A DNA stretch of 64,000 nt from Sorangium aterium (GCF_028368935.1 NZ_JAQNDK010000004.1:806001-870000); one strand, 5' to 3'. Counted from the first letter of the stretch, positions 1 through 9,000 are shown. The notes: generated by a model from the letters alone, not told the origin. Numbers and translations are program-made.

Positions 1-1
1 C

Positions 2-187
2 CGTCGGCGCCTCGAGGGCGTCGTCGCGGAGGTGGCCGAGCGCTTCGGCGGGAAAGGGCTCACCCGCGCGGCCCTGCTGGAACGGACGGAACAGACGAAA
101 CAGACGAAACAGACGGAACAGCCGCCCTCGGGCCAGCGGGGCGCGGCCCCGGGCGGGCGCGGGACCGCGCGAGAGAAGAAGATCTAG
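2..187 (+). CDS. C-terminal end of a possible DNA polymerase IV (DinB), cut by window start
   Basis: The last 61 codons of a gene that begins upstream of the window, ending with TAG at 185-187. The readable part, LEGVVAEVAERFGGKGLTRA and then ALLE, resembles the end of the little-finger domain of Y-family polymerases (an RFG..al.RAsLL pattern). The match is short, so the family call is weak. It is followed by a tail with a ninefold-periodic DNA repeat (acggaacag/acgaaacag, about 90-122) that encodes TEQ/TKQ triplets, and then a basic, glycine-rich end. The tail looks like a disordered extension. If the call is right, the protein would do translesion synthesis. Seeing the upstream catalytic palm residues would settle it. 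Confidence 0.45.
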   Translation, partial: RRRLEGVVAEVAERFGGKGLTRAALLERTEQTKQTKQTEQPPSGQRGAAPGGRGTAREKKI

Positions 188-402
188 GGCGGGAGGGCAG
201 GGGCCGTCCGCTGCAGTGGATCCAGCGGGGCAGCGCTGCGTCGCGGGGCGCGGGATGACAGCAGCCACGTTCCAGGGGGCAGCAGCGGTGTCCAAGAAGG
301 CCTGGCAAGGACTCCTATCCTGAGCGCAGAACGACGGCGCCGCCCGCTCCGAACGCGGTCAGGGCGCGCCGTCGCGGGCTCGCTGCTCAAGGAGAGAACA
401 CG

Positions 403-1314
403 ATGTCACGGAGCTTTGGAACAGCGCTGGTCGCCGCGGCTTTGCTCGCCGGAGGGTGCCTGGACGCAGAGGACGGCGCGACGGCGCCCGCGCCCGTCAT
501 CCATACGCAGAGCGCAGGGATGAACGGCATCTATGTGAACGCCTATCTGGTCGAGACGGAGCACGGGGTCGTCGCCGTCGACGCGATGCTCACCGTGTCC
601 GACGCCATCGCGCTGCGACAGAAGCTCGATGGGCTGGGTAAACCGCTCCTCGCCGTGCTCCTCACGCACGGCCACCCCGATCACTACAACGGCGTGACCG
701 AGCTCGTTCGCGGGCTCGACGCGCCCATCCTGGCGACGGCGGCCGTCGACCAGGTGATCCGGCGGGACGACGAGGCCAAGGCGGCGCAGTGGACCCCGGT
801 GTTCGGCGAGGAGTGGCCCGCAGCGCGCACCTTCCCGAGCCGGATCGTCGCGTCCGGAGAGACCGTCACGCTCGACGACGTCTCGTTCCAGGTCGAGGAT
901 CTCGGGCCCGGCGAGTCGCACGCGGACAGCATCTGGGTCATCAAGGCCGATCCGCCGATCGCCTTCATCGGCGATGCCGCCTTCAACGGCACGCACTCCT
1001 ACCTGTCGGACGGCCACTCGGGCGAGTGGCTCGGGAACCTCGACACGCTGGAACAGGCGCTCGGCCCGGACACCGTCGTGTACCCCGGCCACGGCGAGCA
1101 AGGCACCGTGGAACTGCTCGATCCACAGCGCGCCTATCTCCACCTCTACCGCGACACCGTGCGATCGCTGTCCGACGGCGAGAGCCTGACGCCCGAGGCC
1201 AAGGAGTCGCTCACAGGGGTGATGAAGGGCCACTTGCCGACAGACAAGCTGGAGTTCCTGATCCCGCTCGGCGCCGACCCGGTCGCGGCCGAGCTCGCCC
1301 GCGAGGCGGAATGA
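403..1314 (+). CDS. Metallo-beta-lactamase-fold hydrolase, lipoprotein
   Basis: 303 residues. The N-terminus is a lipoprotein signal (MSRSFGTALVAAALLAGGC), so the enzyme is probably anchored outside the cytoplasm. The zinc motif THGHPDH (His89, His91, Asp93, His94) is intact. Further expected ligands appear as His in GESHADS, Asp in IGDAAF and His in YPGHGEQ, so both metal sites look complete. The family hydrolyses esters, lactams or thioesters; the substrate cannot be read, and nothing specifically marks it as an antibiotic beta-lactamase. The start is supported by AAGGAGAG eight bases upstream of ATG. It is apparently monocistronic: the next gene begins 266 bases on, and that gap shows nothing distinctive. 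Confidence 0.88.
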   Translation: MSRSFGTALVAAALLAGGCLDAEDGATAPAPVIHTQSAGMNGIYVNAYLVETEHGVVAVDAMLTVSDAIALRQKLDGLGKPLLAVLLTHGHPDHYNGVTELVRGLDAPILATAAVDQVIRRDDEAKAAQWTPVFGEEWPAARTFPSRIVASGETVTLDDVSFQVEDLGPGESHADSIWVIKADPPIAFIGDAAFNGTHSYLSDGHSGEWLGNLDTLEQALGPDTVVYPGHGEQGTVELLDPQRAYLHLYRDTVRSLSDGESLTPEAKESLTGVMKGHLPTDKLEFLIPLGADPVAAELAREAE

Positions 1315-1580
1315 GCGCGAGCGCCTGACGCGCGCCTGCGACGCGCCCAGGCAGCGCGAGCGCGGGAACGAGGCGCGGCGATCGGAGGACCAGCGGGGCA
1401 CAGCGAGCCTGCGCGGTCGACGCGGGCCAGGGCTCGCGCTCCTCGTCGACCGCCGGGGAGACCGGGGATCGAGGGCGAGCGGCGCAGGGGGGCCCGCGAT
1501 CCGCGGCTCCGGTCAAGGCCCCGAGATCGCCGCGTCGAACGTGTTGCGAACCCGGCGAGCAGCTCGTGTAGAGTGGGACG

Positions 1581-2837
1581 ATGGCACGGATCGTCGATAC
1601 CAGGTGTCCGCGCTGCGGCGCCCCGCTGCCGATTCAGGCGGGGATGGATGCAGTCACCTGCCAGTACTGCGGCGCGCGGTCGCTCGTCGATCGCGGCAGG
1701 AAGCCGACCACCGCGCCGATCCCGCAAGGCATGCACGTCGTCCGGGTCGCCCCGCCGTCCAGCAACGCCGCGGGGGTCATCGTGATGTCGGTCGTCGTGG
1801 CCATGGTCGTGGTCGGCGCGGCCGCCGGCGCCTTCGTGATGAACGCGTCGGGGCCGTCCAGGGGCGGGTCGACGCCGCTCCTCGGCGTCGTAGCGAAAAC
1901 GTACTTCAGCGATCGGCCCATGCTCGCCGACGTGAACGGCGACGGCACGCCGGACGTGATCGGCAAGAGCAACGTCCCCGGCGGCGAGGAGTGGATCGCG
2001 GCCTACGACGGGCGCGACGGGAAGCCGATCTGGAAGACGGCGGCGCTCACCAAGGACGCGGCCAACCACGAGGCGCGGCGCGCGATCGTCTTCGATCGGA
2101 TGATCTCGATCGACGCGCTGGGCAAGGTGCAGGCCCATGATCTGCGCACCGGGACGCCGTCGTGGTCGGCGTTGCTCGGCGAGAAGGCGAGGCGGCTGTG
2201 CCAGGGCGACGGCGTGATCGTCGTCGAGACGGTCGACGACGCGAAGCACGGGCTCGAGCCGGCGACCGGGAAGCGGCGCGAGCTGGCGAAGGACGCGGCC
2301 TGCAAGACGGTTCCGAGCTCGATCCAGGAAGAGGCGCCCGGCTATCGGTTCGCCCGCTGGCACGAGTTCGACGAGCTCGGGCTGCCCGGGTCGCATGAGG
2401 TCGAGGGCATGTCGGTGAGCGGCGCGATCATCCCGAGCGGGCCCGGGCCGCGGTTCCTGCTCGGCGGCCGCAGCAAGGGCAGCCAGGTCGGCATGGTGGC
2501 CGCGGTGGACAACAAGAAGAAGGTGCTCTGGAAGACGGTGGTGCCCGGCGTCGACCCGCTGACCACGCGGGCCACGGGGGTGGAGGCGGGGGCCTATGAA
2601 GGCGGGTTCCTGGTCGTCCCCTATGACATGAAGGATCACAAAGACGGCACGCGCCTCGCCTGCTTCGAGGCGGCCACCGGCAAGCGGCTGTGGGACGTGC
2701 AGGTTCACAAGAAGTCGCAGGTCTCGTCCGGGATCTCGATCTCGGCGAACGACGTCTTCTTCGCCAGCTGGACGGCGCTTTATGTCTTCTCGCTGAAGAC
2801 GGGGCAACTCAGGTACATGATCGGAACCGAGTTCTAG
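1581..2837 (+). CDS. Zinc-ribbon, single-TM protein with PQQ-like beta-propeller domain
   Basis: 418 residues. The N-terminus carries a four-cysteine zinc ribbon (CPRCGAP...CQYCGAR, about residues 9-30). A hydrophobic helix follows (VIVMSVVVAMVVVGAAAGAF, about 69-88), and then a large domain with a short FG-GAP-like motif (ADVNGDGTPDVIG). Several AYDGRDGKPIWK / AFEAATGKRLWD-like blades are typical of PQQ/quinoprotein-like propellers. The likely topology is an internal ribbon and an external propeller. Such proteins have a binding or scaffold role; no catalytic residues are evident. Start is the ATG after a weak GTAGAGTGG. The function stays open. Confidence 0.75.
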   Translation: MARIVDTRCPRCGAPLPIQAGMDAVTCQYCGARSLVDRGRKPTTAPIPQGMHVVRVAPPSSNAAGVIVMSVVVAMVVVGAAAGAFVMNASGPSRGGSTPLLGVVAKTYFSDRPMLADVNGDGTPDVIGKSNVPGGEEWIAAYDGRDGKPIWKTAALTKDAANHEARRAIVFDRMISIDALGKVQAHDLRTGTPSWSALLGEKARRLCQGDGVIVVETVDDAKHGLEPATGKRRELAKDAACKTVPSSIQEEAPGYRFARWHEFDELGLPGSHEVEGMSVSGAIIPSGPGPRFLLGGRSKGSQVGMVAAVDNKKKVLWKTVVPGVDPLTTRATGVEAGAYEGGFLVVPYDMKDHKDGTRLACFEAATGKRLWDVQVHKKSQVSSGISISANDVFFASWTALYVFSLKTGQLRYMIGTEF

Positions 2838-2888
2838 ACGCGAGGCGGCGGCGCGCCCGCGGCGGCGTGAGCTCCCGGATCCCCTGTC

Positions 2889-4091
2889 ATGTCGTCCGTC
2901 CGGCAGAACCCCTGGCGCATCTGCGTCTACCACGGCGTTCAATCGCTGATGTTCCCGTCGGCCATCTTCCCGCTGTTCTGGACGCAGGACATCGGCATGA
3001 GCGTGGCCACGATGATGGCCGTGCAGGGCGCGTTCAGCCTGAGCATCGCGCTCTTCGAGTTCCCGTCCGGCTACGTCGCCGATCGCCTGGGCCACCGCCG
3101 CGCGCTCGTGATCGCCTCCTTTTGCATCCTGGCCGGCTGGGTCCTCTATGCGCTCGCGCGCGGGCTCTGGTCGGTGCTGCTCGCCGAGCTCGTGCTCGGC
3201 GTCGGGTTCTCCCTTGTCTCGGGGGCGGACTCCGCGCTCCTCTTCGACTCGCTGCGCGAGCTGGGCAAAGAGCACGAGTTCGCCCGCTGGTACGGCCGCA
3301 TGCGCACGATCGCGCAGATCGCCTCGGGGAGCGCCGCGCTCGCCGCGGGCTTCCTTTACGCGCGCTGGTCCCGCCTGCCGTTCGCGATGGAGGCCGCGGC
3401 CTGGGCGCTCGCGGCGGGGATCGCCCTCCGGTTCGGCGAGACCCGCCGCGCCGAGCCGAAGGTCGAGGACCACCTGGGCCGCATGCGCGCGATCGTGCGC
3501 GACGCGCTGCTCGAGCGCGCCGACTTCCGCGCGGTGCTGCTGCTCGGCGTCGTGCTCGCGCTCGCGTCGTACCTGCCGACCTGGCTCATGGCGCTGTACG
3601 CGACCGAGGCCGGCGCCCCGGTCGCGTGGATAGGCCCCATGTGGGCCGTCGCGAGCTTCACCACCGCGCTCGGCTCGATGCTGAGCGAGCGCGCCGGCCG
3701 CCGCCTCGGCATGACGGGGACGCTGCTCGTGTGCGTCGTCCTGGTGGCGGCCGGGTACCTCGGCCTCGCGCTCTCGCGCCACGTGCTCGGGGTCGCGTTC
3801 TATTTCCTGCTCACGCTCGTGCGCGGGCTGCACATGCCGCTGCTCCACCACGAGGAGCAGCGCCTCGCGCCCGACGGCGATCGCGCGAGCTGCGTCTCGC
3901 TCCGCAGCTTCCTCTTCCGCCTCGCCTTCGTGCTGCTCGGGCCCGTCGTCGGGATGGGCGTCGATCGCTATGGGCACCGCCCCGTGCTGTGGGCCTCGGG
4001 CGCGCTCCTCGTCGCGCTGACGTGCGCGGCGTTCGGCCTGTTCGTCGCGCGCGCGGCGGGACGTGATGAGGCGCGGGCGCCGGAGTGCTAG
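2889..4091 (+). CDS. MFS transporter
   Basis: 400 residues with about 12 hydrophobic helices in two six-helix halves. The MFS loop 2-3 signature is readable as GYVADRLGHRRAL near residue 60, and a similar loop, GMGVDRYGHRPVL, lies in the second half (~350). The protein sits in the inner membrane. The substrate is unknown; the sequence resembles the small-molecule efflux branch. There is no convincing ribosome-binding site before ATG 2889. The stop lies 10 bases before the ATG of the small membrane protein that follows, so the two are probably co-transcribed. Confidence 0.88.
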   Translation: MSSVRQNPWRICVYHGVQSLMFPSAIFPLFWTQDIGMSVATMMAVQGAFSLSIALFEFPSGYVADRLGHRRALVIASFCILAGWVLYALARGLWSVLLAELVLGVGFSLVSGADSALLFDSLRELGKEHEFARWYGRMRTIAQIASGSAALAAGFLYARWSRLPFAMEAAAWALAAGIALRFGETRRAEPKVEDHLGRMRAIVRDALLERADFRAVLLLGVVLALASYLPTWLMALYATEAGAPVAWIGPMWAVASFTTALGSMLSERAGRRLGMTGTLLVCVVLVAAGYLGLALSRHVLGVAFYFLLTLVRGLHMPLLHHEEQRLAPDGDRASCVSLRSFLFRLAFVLLGPVVGMGVDRYGHRPVLWASGALLVALTCAAFGLFVARAAGRDEARAPEC

Positions 4092-4101
4092 GGCGCCTGT
4101 C

Positions 4102-4572
4102 ATGAAGAAGATCGCGAGGGAGGAAGAGGTGGACCGGCTCGTCGAGCTCGTGGGCGCCGGGTCCTGGGATGCCCTCCACGGGATCCTGGAGCGGCAGTTC
4201 GCCGTCCTCCACAACCGGGCCCAGGTGCTCATCGGCCTCTGCGGCATCGTCATCACCACGACCGGCTTCTCGGGCCGCCTCATCGCCGGCACCAGCCCCC
4301 ACGCGCAGGGGCTGATCATCGCCGGCGTGGCGATCGTCCTGCTCTCCGCGACCCTGATCGTCTGGGGTGTGCAGCACATTCGCTGGCTCACCCAGCAACC
4401 GGGCGACGACCTGCGCGGCTGGCTCTTGGCCTCGCTCGCCTACCGCGATCGCAAGACCACGATCTACCGTGTCGCCATCGCGTTCCTCCTGGTCGGCCTC
4501 TCGTTTTATGTGGTCGCCATTGCCATGATGCTACTCCACCCCACCGCGGCCCCGTCATCGGGCGGGCGCTGA
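4102..4572 (+). CDS. Small membrane protein of unknown function
   Basis: 156 residues from ATG 4102. An earlier in-frame ATG at 4063 would overlap the transporter gene and adds only a basic non-conserved stretch, so the later start is preferred. An amphipathic N-terminal helix (EEEVDRLVELV) is followed by three hydrophobic segments (around VLIGLCGIVITTTGF, LIIAGVAIVLLSATLIVWG and VAIAFLLVGLSFYVVAIAM). The layout resembles small bacterial membrane proteins with a cytoplasmic N-terminus; no named family is recognised. It probably shares a transcript with the upstream MFS gene. Confidence 0.7.
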   Translation: MKKIAREEEVDRLVELVGAGSWDALHGILERQFAVLHNRAQVLIGLCGIVITTTGFSGRLIAGTSPHAQGLIIAGVAIVLLSATLIVWGVQHIRWLTQQPGDDLRGWLLASLAYRDRKTTIYRVAIAFLLVGLSFYVVAIAMMLLHPTAAPSSGGR

Positions 4573-4814
4573 GCCCGGCGCCCCGACGGCCGATGGCGCC
4601 GCGCTGCGGGCACCGCGCGCATCGCGCGCCGCCGTCGCCTCGACATCGCACCATGGCCGAGCAGCCAAGGGCGCTCAGCCGCTGCGCCGAGGGGCGCCCG
4701 CGCTCCGGACGCGACTTCGCAGGTGGCATGATGTGGCTTCTTCGCGCGCATTGGAGCCGGCGTCGGTGATCGCGTAATGCACTCAACTGTAACGACGGAT
4801 CCACACGTCCGTGT

Positions 4815-4953
4815 TGTTGAGAAGTTGCTCTGTCCAGGATAGTCTCGCCTCGTGCGGTTTGGCTCGGAGGAGCTCGGGAGCGGTCGGAGCCGCTGAAGGC
4901 GAACGGCGGCATCAGCCGCGGGGCCTCGCGGGATGGATCTAGGAGGGGCTAGG
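4815..4953 (+). promoter_or_regulatory. Conserved leader A of the glycine-rich lipoprotein family
   Basis: A 139-bp block directly before ATG 4954 that recurs before the paralogues at 6758 and 14209, at distances of 139, 140 and 136 bp. Shared blocks, in order: TGTTGAGAA, then TCTGYCCAGGRTAR, GGCTCGGARGAGCTC, GCGAACGG, a GCCTCG block, and an AGGAG ribosome-binding site. TTGAGA with GATAGT about 15 bases on (GATAAT in copy B) could be a -35/-10 pair with a short spacer. That reading is inference. The rest of the 4573-4953 gap shows weaker similarity to the region before the second paralogue. Confidence 0.65.
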
Positions 4954-6147
4954 ATGAGAACAGTTCGTTCTACGGCGGGGTGTTGGTTGCTGGTTGGCGC
5001 GTTCGCCGTGATGGGTTGCACGGACAACCCCGCGATCGAGGACGGCACGGGCGGGGGCTTCCCCTTCCCCCCGAGCACGTCGACGGGCTTCACGGGCGCG
5101 GCCAGCAGCTCGAGCAGCGCAGCAACTACCGGTGATAGCGGCGCAGGTGGTGGTGCCGCCAGCGGCGGTGTGGGTGGAGGCGTCGTTGATCCGGGCGATG
5201 GCTGCCCTGGCTGCGCGCGGCTCTCCGTGCCGCTCACGAGGGCGGGGCAGGCCACGCAGTTCATGATCTTCTTCCACGAGAAGGTCGACCTGACCGGCGC
5301 GACCGTCACGTTCCGCGTGAGGACCCGTGCCGGCACGAGCGGCGGTCTGCAGCCGTTCGTGCAGAACGGGGGTGAGCTCGGCTATGCGAACATCGGCTAC
5401 TCGTGGAACCCGCTTGCCGAGCTGGGACAGTGGAAGGAAATCAAGATCGATGTCGATGCGCTGGCTCCGACAAATGGAAGCTTCAAAAGCACCGTGGTGG
5501 AGATGATCGGGGTTCAGGTCACGGCGGGCAACACGGGGCCCTGGGTCAATCCTACCGTTGTCGATGTCGACTACGTCACGGTCACGAGACCCGGCACAGG
5601 CGAAGGGGCTCCGAGCAGCCAGCGCTTCTTCTTTGGCCGTAGCGGGGAGCGCGGCGATGGCGGCGCCGGGGGCGATGGCGGCGCCGGGGGTATGGGCGGC
5701 GCCGGGGGTATGGGCGGCGCCGGAGGCGCGGGCGGCACCAGCGGCGATGGCGGCGCGGGGGGTATGAGCGGCGCCGGCGGCGCGGGTGGGGTGGCCGGGG
5801 CCGGAGGCGAAGGCGGCGAAGGCGGCGGCAGCGCGAGCAGCAGCAGCGCGAGCAGCAGCAGCGCGAGCAGCAGCAGCGCGAGCAGCAGCAGCAGCGCGAG
5901 CAGCAGCAGCAGCGCGAGCAGCAGCAGTTCGAGCAGCAGCAGCTCGAGCGGCGGAGGCGGCGGAGGCGGCGGAGGCGGCGAAGGCGGCGGAGGCGGCGAA
6001 GGCGGCGGAGGCGGCGAAGGCGGCGGCTCCAGCGTCGATGTGATTCATGTGATGGGTCCGTACGAGTTCACGACGAGCGAGGAGCCGATGGTGGTCAACG
6101 ATTACCAGCCCGTGGAAGGCTCGACGGTGACCCACGTCGCCCCGTGA
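4954..6147 (+). CDS. Glycine/serine-rich lipoprotein with CBM-like domain, paralogue 1
   Basis: 397 residues from ATG 4954, with AGGAGG nine bases upstream; an earlier in-frame ATG at 4933 lies within the leader and is rejected. The lipoprotein signal ends at FAVMGC. The parts are: a Ser/Gly linker; a domain of about 130 residues (GCARLSVPL...DLTGATVTFRVRTRAG...QPFVQNGG...IGVQVTAGNTGPW...VDVDYVTVTR) resembling carbohydrate-binding jelly rolls; a long (GGAGG)n and poly-Ser/poly-Gly tract; and a conserved C-terminal piece (VIHVMGPYEF...DYQPVEGS). Likely a cell-surface binding or matrix protein. It has close paralogues at 6758 and 14209. The C-terminal piece looks like the first strands of the same fold, moved to the end. 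Confidence 0.8.
   Translation: MRTVRSTAGCWLLVGAFAVMGCTDNPAIEDGTGGGFPFPPSTSTGFTGAASSSSSAATTGDSGAGGGAASGGVGGGVVDPGDGCPGCARLSVPLTRAGQATQFMIFFHEKVDLTGATVTFRVRTRAGTSGGLQPFVQNGGELGYANIGYSWNPLAELGQWKEIKIDVDALAPTNGSFKSTVVEMIGVQVTAGNTGPWVNPTVVDVDYVTVTRPGTGEGAPSSQRFFFGRSGERGDGGAGGDGGAGGMGGAGGMGGAGGAGGTSGDGGAGGMSGAGGAGGVAGAGGEGGEGGGSASSSSASSSSASSSSASSSSSASSSSSASSSSSSSSSSSGGGGGGGGGGEGGGGGEGGGGGEGGGSSVDVIHVMGPYEFTTSEEPMVVNDYQPVEGSTVTHVAP
5827..6026 (+). repeat. AGC microsatellite and GGCGGAGGC repeats inside the lipoprotein gene
   Basis: About 120 bases of nearly uninterrupted (AGC)n with regular GCG interruptions, encoding poly-Ser with Ala. These are followed by about 75 bases of GGCGGAGGC/GGCGAAGGC units encoding poly-Gly with Glu. 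All repeat units are multiples of three, so slippage would change linker length and keep the frame. Confidence 0.85.
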
Positions 6148-6442
6148 CCCTGGCTATCCCGTGGCGCCTGCCGCTCCTCACCAGGGAAGCGCGAGAGACG
6201 CGCTACAGCATCAATCCGCTTGATTTGCGATGATCCCGGACGCGCCGATCGGGGGGCTCGGCGCGCTCGACGGGCCATGACCTCGTCCGCGTCCGGAGGT
6301 GGTTGGAAGGAACCAGTTTCGCCGCCGGCAAAGTCGTCGCGGCAGGGACGGTCGCTGAGGAAGCGATCGATACGCGACAGAGCGCTGTTCGGCTCTCTCG
6401 GGCTGCCGCGCCGCGCTCTCGACCGGGACCGCAGGTAATCCG

Positions 6443-6540
6443 ATGTGGCCGCCGCGCGGCGCTCCGGTCGACTTCATGGGTGGTTATGTGTAGCCGTCGC
6501 GCGGCGCTCCGGCTCGACTCCTCAGGTGGTCTGGTGTGGC
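6443..6540 (+). repeat. Imperfect direct repeats upstream of paralogue 2
   Basis: Two ~43-base units (6443-6485 and 6486-6529) share an ATGTGG/TAGCCG-CGCGCGGCGCTCCGG core, then TCGACTTC and a GGTGG block. A further partial unit begins near 6533. A related sequence lies near 4695-4740, before paralogue 1. The 6148-6757 gap holds these repeats and leader B, and no credible gene. Confidence 0.55.
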
Positions 6541-6617
6541 TGCCATGCTTGCAGCGTCGCCAGCGTCGATGAACGACAAACGCGTCGAGACCCGGTGACG
6601 GATTTCCCCGTCCGGGC

Positions 6618-6757
6618 TGTTGAGAAAGTCTTCTGTCCAGGATAATGTCGCGATGTGCGGGGCTGGCTCGGAAGAGCTCCAGTGCTGTAGGAGCCGCGGT
6701 GGCGAACGGCGACATCTGCCGCGCGGCCTCGCGGGGGTCTATCCAGGAGGGGTCCGA
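6618..6757 (+). promoter_or_regulatory. Conserved leader B of the glycine-rich lipoprotein family
   Basis: This 140-bp block before ATG 6758 matches leader A block by block. In this copy the -10-like hexamer reads GATAAT, about 15 bases after TTGAGA. The shared GGCTCGGARGAGCTC segment can form a small GCTC/GAGC stem in the transcript. Confidence 0.65.
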
Positions 6758-8032
6758 ATGAGATCGGTACTTTCTTTTGCTGCGTACGGGTTGCTGGTCG
6801 GCGCGTTCGCCTTGACGGGTTGCGGTGACGACGAGTCCACTGGCAGCGGCGGCGCTGGCGGGACGGGCGGAGACAGCTCATCCAACTCCAGCACGTCGTC
6901 GAACTCGACCAGCTCGGGCTCTGACGGCGGTGGCGGCTCGGGTGATGGCGGCTCGAACGCGGATGGCGGCGGCGGTTCGGGCGGCAGCGGATCGAGCGAC
7001 GGCGGCGGCGGTTCGGGTGACGGCGGCAGCGGCTCGAGCGACGGCGGCGGCGGTTCGGGTGATGGCGGCAGCAACCCAGGTGTCGGCGGCGGCAGCTCGG
7101 GTGAAGGCGGCGGCAGCTCGGGTGAAGGTGGCGGCAGCTCGGTCCCGGAGGAGCATTGCTCCGGTTGCGCGCGGCTGTCCGTTCCGTTCACGACCGCGAA
7201 TACGGCGACGCAGTTCTTCATCGAGTTCGCCTCGCCGGTCGATCTGACGGGGAGCACTGTCACGTTCCGCGTGAGATCGCACGCCGGCACCAACGGCGGC
7301 GTGCAGCCGTTCGTGCAAAACGGGGCGGACCTGTTCTATGCGAACATCGGCTATTCGTGGAATCCGATCGCCGGACTGGCAGACTGGCATGAGATCACGG
7401 TGGATGTCGACGCCTTGTCCTCATCGCGTCCCAACTTCCACCGCACCCAGGTGAAGTTGATTGGACTCCAGATCACGGCGGGCGGCACCGGGCCCTGGAC
7501 CAACCCGACCGTCATCTATGTCGACTCCATCACCGTAACGAAACCCGGCAGCTCGAGCGCCGCGCGGCGCGCCGGAGGCCCGAGCAGCGAGCGCGGCGAG
7601 GGGGAGGGCGGCGCCGGCGGTGCGGGCGGCGCCGGCGGGTGGAGCGGAGATGGTGGCGCCGGCGGCGAGAGCGGCGTGGGCGGCGCCGGTGGAACGAGCG
7701 GTGACGTCGGCGCCGGCGGTGAGAGCGGCGTGGGCGGCGCTGGTGGCGAAGGCGCCACGACCGGTGTCGGCGGCGCTGGTGGCGAAGGCGCCACGACCGG
7801 TGTTGGCGGCGCTGGTGGCGAAGGCGCCACGACCGGTGTCGGCGGCGCGGGCGGCGAAGGCGGCTCGGCCGGTGTCGGCGGCGCAGGCGGCGAAGGCGGC
7901 GAAGGCGGCGGCTCCGGTGGAGAGGTGATCCACGTGGTGGGTCCGTTCGAGTTCACGACCGGCGTGGAGCCGATGGTGGTCGGCAACTACATGCCGGTGG
8001 CCGGCTCGTTGCTGACCCACATCGCCGAGTGA
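6758..8032 (+). CDS. Glycine/serine-rich lipoprotein with CBM-like domain, paralogue 2
   Basis: 424 residues from ATG 6758, with CAGGAGGGG upstream; upstream in-frame codons lie inside the conserved leader and are rejected. The lipobox is FALTGC. The order is a Ser/Gly linker with GGGSGDGGS repeats, the shared ~130-residue jelly-roll-like domain (CSGCARLSVPFTT...DLTGSTVTFRVRSHAG...GLQITAGGTGPW...YVDSITVTKP), then GGAGG repeats with four 12-residue GVGGAGGEGATT units, and the conserved tail VIHVVGPFEFTTGVEPMVVG. Surface location is inferred from the lipobox and linkers. The ligand is unknown. Confidence 0.8.
   Translation: MRSVLSFAAYGLLVGAFALTGCGDDESTGSGGAGGTGGDSSSNSSTSSNSTSSGSDGGGGSGDGGSNADGGGGSGGSGSSDGGGGSGDGGSGSSDGGGGSGDGGSNPGVGGGSSGEGGGSSGEGGGSSVPEEHCSGCARLSVPFTTANTATQFFIEFASPVDLTGSTVTFRVRSHAGTNGGVQPFVQNGADLFYANIGYSWNPIAGLADWHEITVDVDALSSSRPNFHRTQVKLIGLQITAGGTGPWTNPTVIYVDSITVTKPGSSSAARRAGGPSSERGEGEGGAGGAGGAGGWSGDGGAGGESGVGGAGGTSGDVGAGGESGVGGAGGEGATTGVGGAGGEGATTGVGGAGGEGATTGVGGAGGEGGSAGVGGAGGEGGEGGGSGGEVIHVVGPFEFTTGVEPMVVGNYMPVAGSLLTHIAE
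7742..7885 (+). repeat. 36-bp tandem repeat, four units, inside paralogue 2
   Basis: Units start at 7742, 7778, 7814 and 7850. The first three differ by only one or two bases over 36 and the fourth has drifted. Each encodes 12 residues (GGEGATTGVGGA). The near-identity suggests recent expansion. Confidence 0.85.
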
Positions 8033-8202
8033 TCCCGGGCCAGCCGGGGAGCGCGCTGCACCTCGCGCAGCGAAACGCGCAAGGCGCGCCAGAACATCGA
8101 ACAGCCTGATCTCGTAACAACTCCAGCCGAGGGAGCGGGCATCCGGCCCACGTCACGGCTCACCGAGGCGAGCAAGCCGGCGATCCTGGCGCTGCTTGTG
8201 GG

Positions 8203-8763
8203 ATGTCGGCGGATCATGCTATAGCCCGCATGGTGTGGGTGGTCCTCCTGGGTGCGCTCCTCTTCGCGAGCGCGTGCGACAGCACCGTCATCGTTCCCGA
8301 AGACGGCCATGGCGCGAGCGACGGCGGCGGCGGCGGAACGTCAGCACCAGGCGCCGGAAGCAGCGACACCAGCAGCTCGTCCTCATCAGCCGTTTGGACG
8401 GTGCCGCCGGATCGGACCTACAGCCACATCGATTGCGGCGACGAGCTCGCCACCCCGACGCTCTTCGTGGAGATCTGGCCGGACGGCTCCGGCTGTCTGG
8501 CCCCGGCGAGCATCGAGGACGATGTGCTCGTGTTCGGGATCGTGAGGTGGGACGGGCAACCGGGAACGTTCACGCTCGGTGTCGAGACGCCGCACGGCGT
8601 GGCGCAGGCCGCCATGGGCTTGCAGCCCGATCCCATCACCGGGACGTTCACGGTCGAGCCATACGTCGGTGCGCCTTCGGCGATCGCGTGGAATCTATCC
8701 GTGGGCGCTGGCCGCACCGACCTGTCCATCTGCGGCCACTTCGACGGCTTCCCGTGCCGGTGA
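8203..8763 (+). CDS. Putative lipoprotein of unknown function
   Basis: 186 residues if started at ATG 8203, which follows a weak CTTGTGGG; ATG 8230 is an alternative that still keeps a full signal peptide. The signal MVWVVLLGALLFASAC is a good lipobox. It is followed by a G/S-rich linker (DGGGGGTSAPGAGSS and poly-Ser) and a compact domain of about 120 residues with several Cys (HIDCGDELATPTLFVEIWPDGSGCLAP ... ICGHFDGFPC). The domain is not recognised. It lies between the glycine-rich lipoproteins and the reductase gene, and so belongs to the accessory block. Confidence 0.65.
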   Translation: MSADHAIARMVWVVLLGALLFASACDSTVIVPEDGHGASDGGGGGTSAPGAGSSDTSSSSSSAVWTVPPDRTYSHIDCGDELATPTLFVEIWPDGSGCLAPASIEDDVLVFGIVRWDGQPGTFTLGVETPHGVAQAAMGLQPDPITGTFTVEPYVGAPSAIAWNLSVGAGRTDLSICGHFDGFPCR

Positions 8764-9000
8764 GCCTCACTCGCCTTTGACGCAGACGCGGCGGCGCTCG
8801 GGCGCACCTCTGCCTTCTTGCTCGCCCGAAGACGAACGGACCACGGGCAGCATGTCGGACCTCGCCTGGGGTCGTTTCTGTGTCGACTGGTTGCGCCGGC
8901 GCGAGCGTCGCGATGAGAATGGCCTCGACGCGCCGAGGCCCGGCGCTCTCGATGGACCGACCCACGGCGAGCTCAGGGCAGCGTCTCAGGGAGGATTCGA

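Noticed and set aside
403-1314. Antibiotic-inactivating beta-lactamase
   Set aside because: The fold and zinc motif are those of the whole MBL superfamily; nothing in the sequence specifies lactam hydrolysis.
1146-4391. A 1081-codon open frame on the minus strand
   Set aside because: It is antisense to the propeller, MFS and membrane-protein genes. Its Arg/Ala/Gly-rich sequence is typical of the shadow frame in very GC-rich DNA.
5000-6135. Ala-rich antisense frames in the glycine-rich lipoprotein genes
   Set aside because: They arise from the complementary reading of GGC/GCC repeats; there is no start signal and no conservation outside the repeat.
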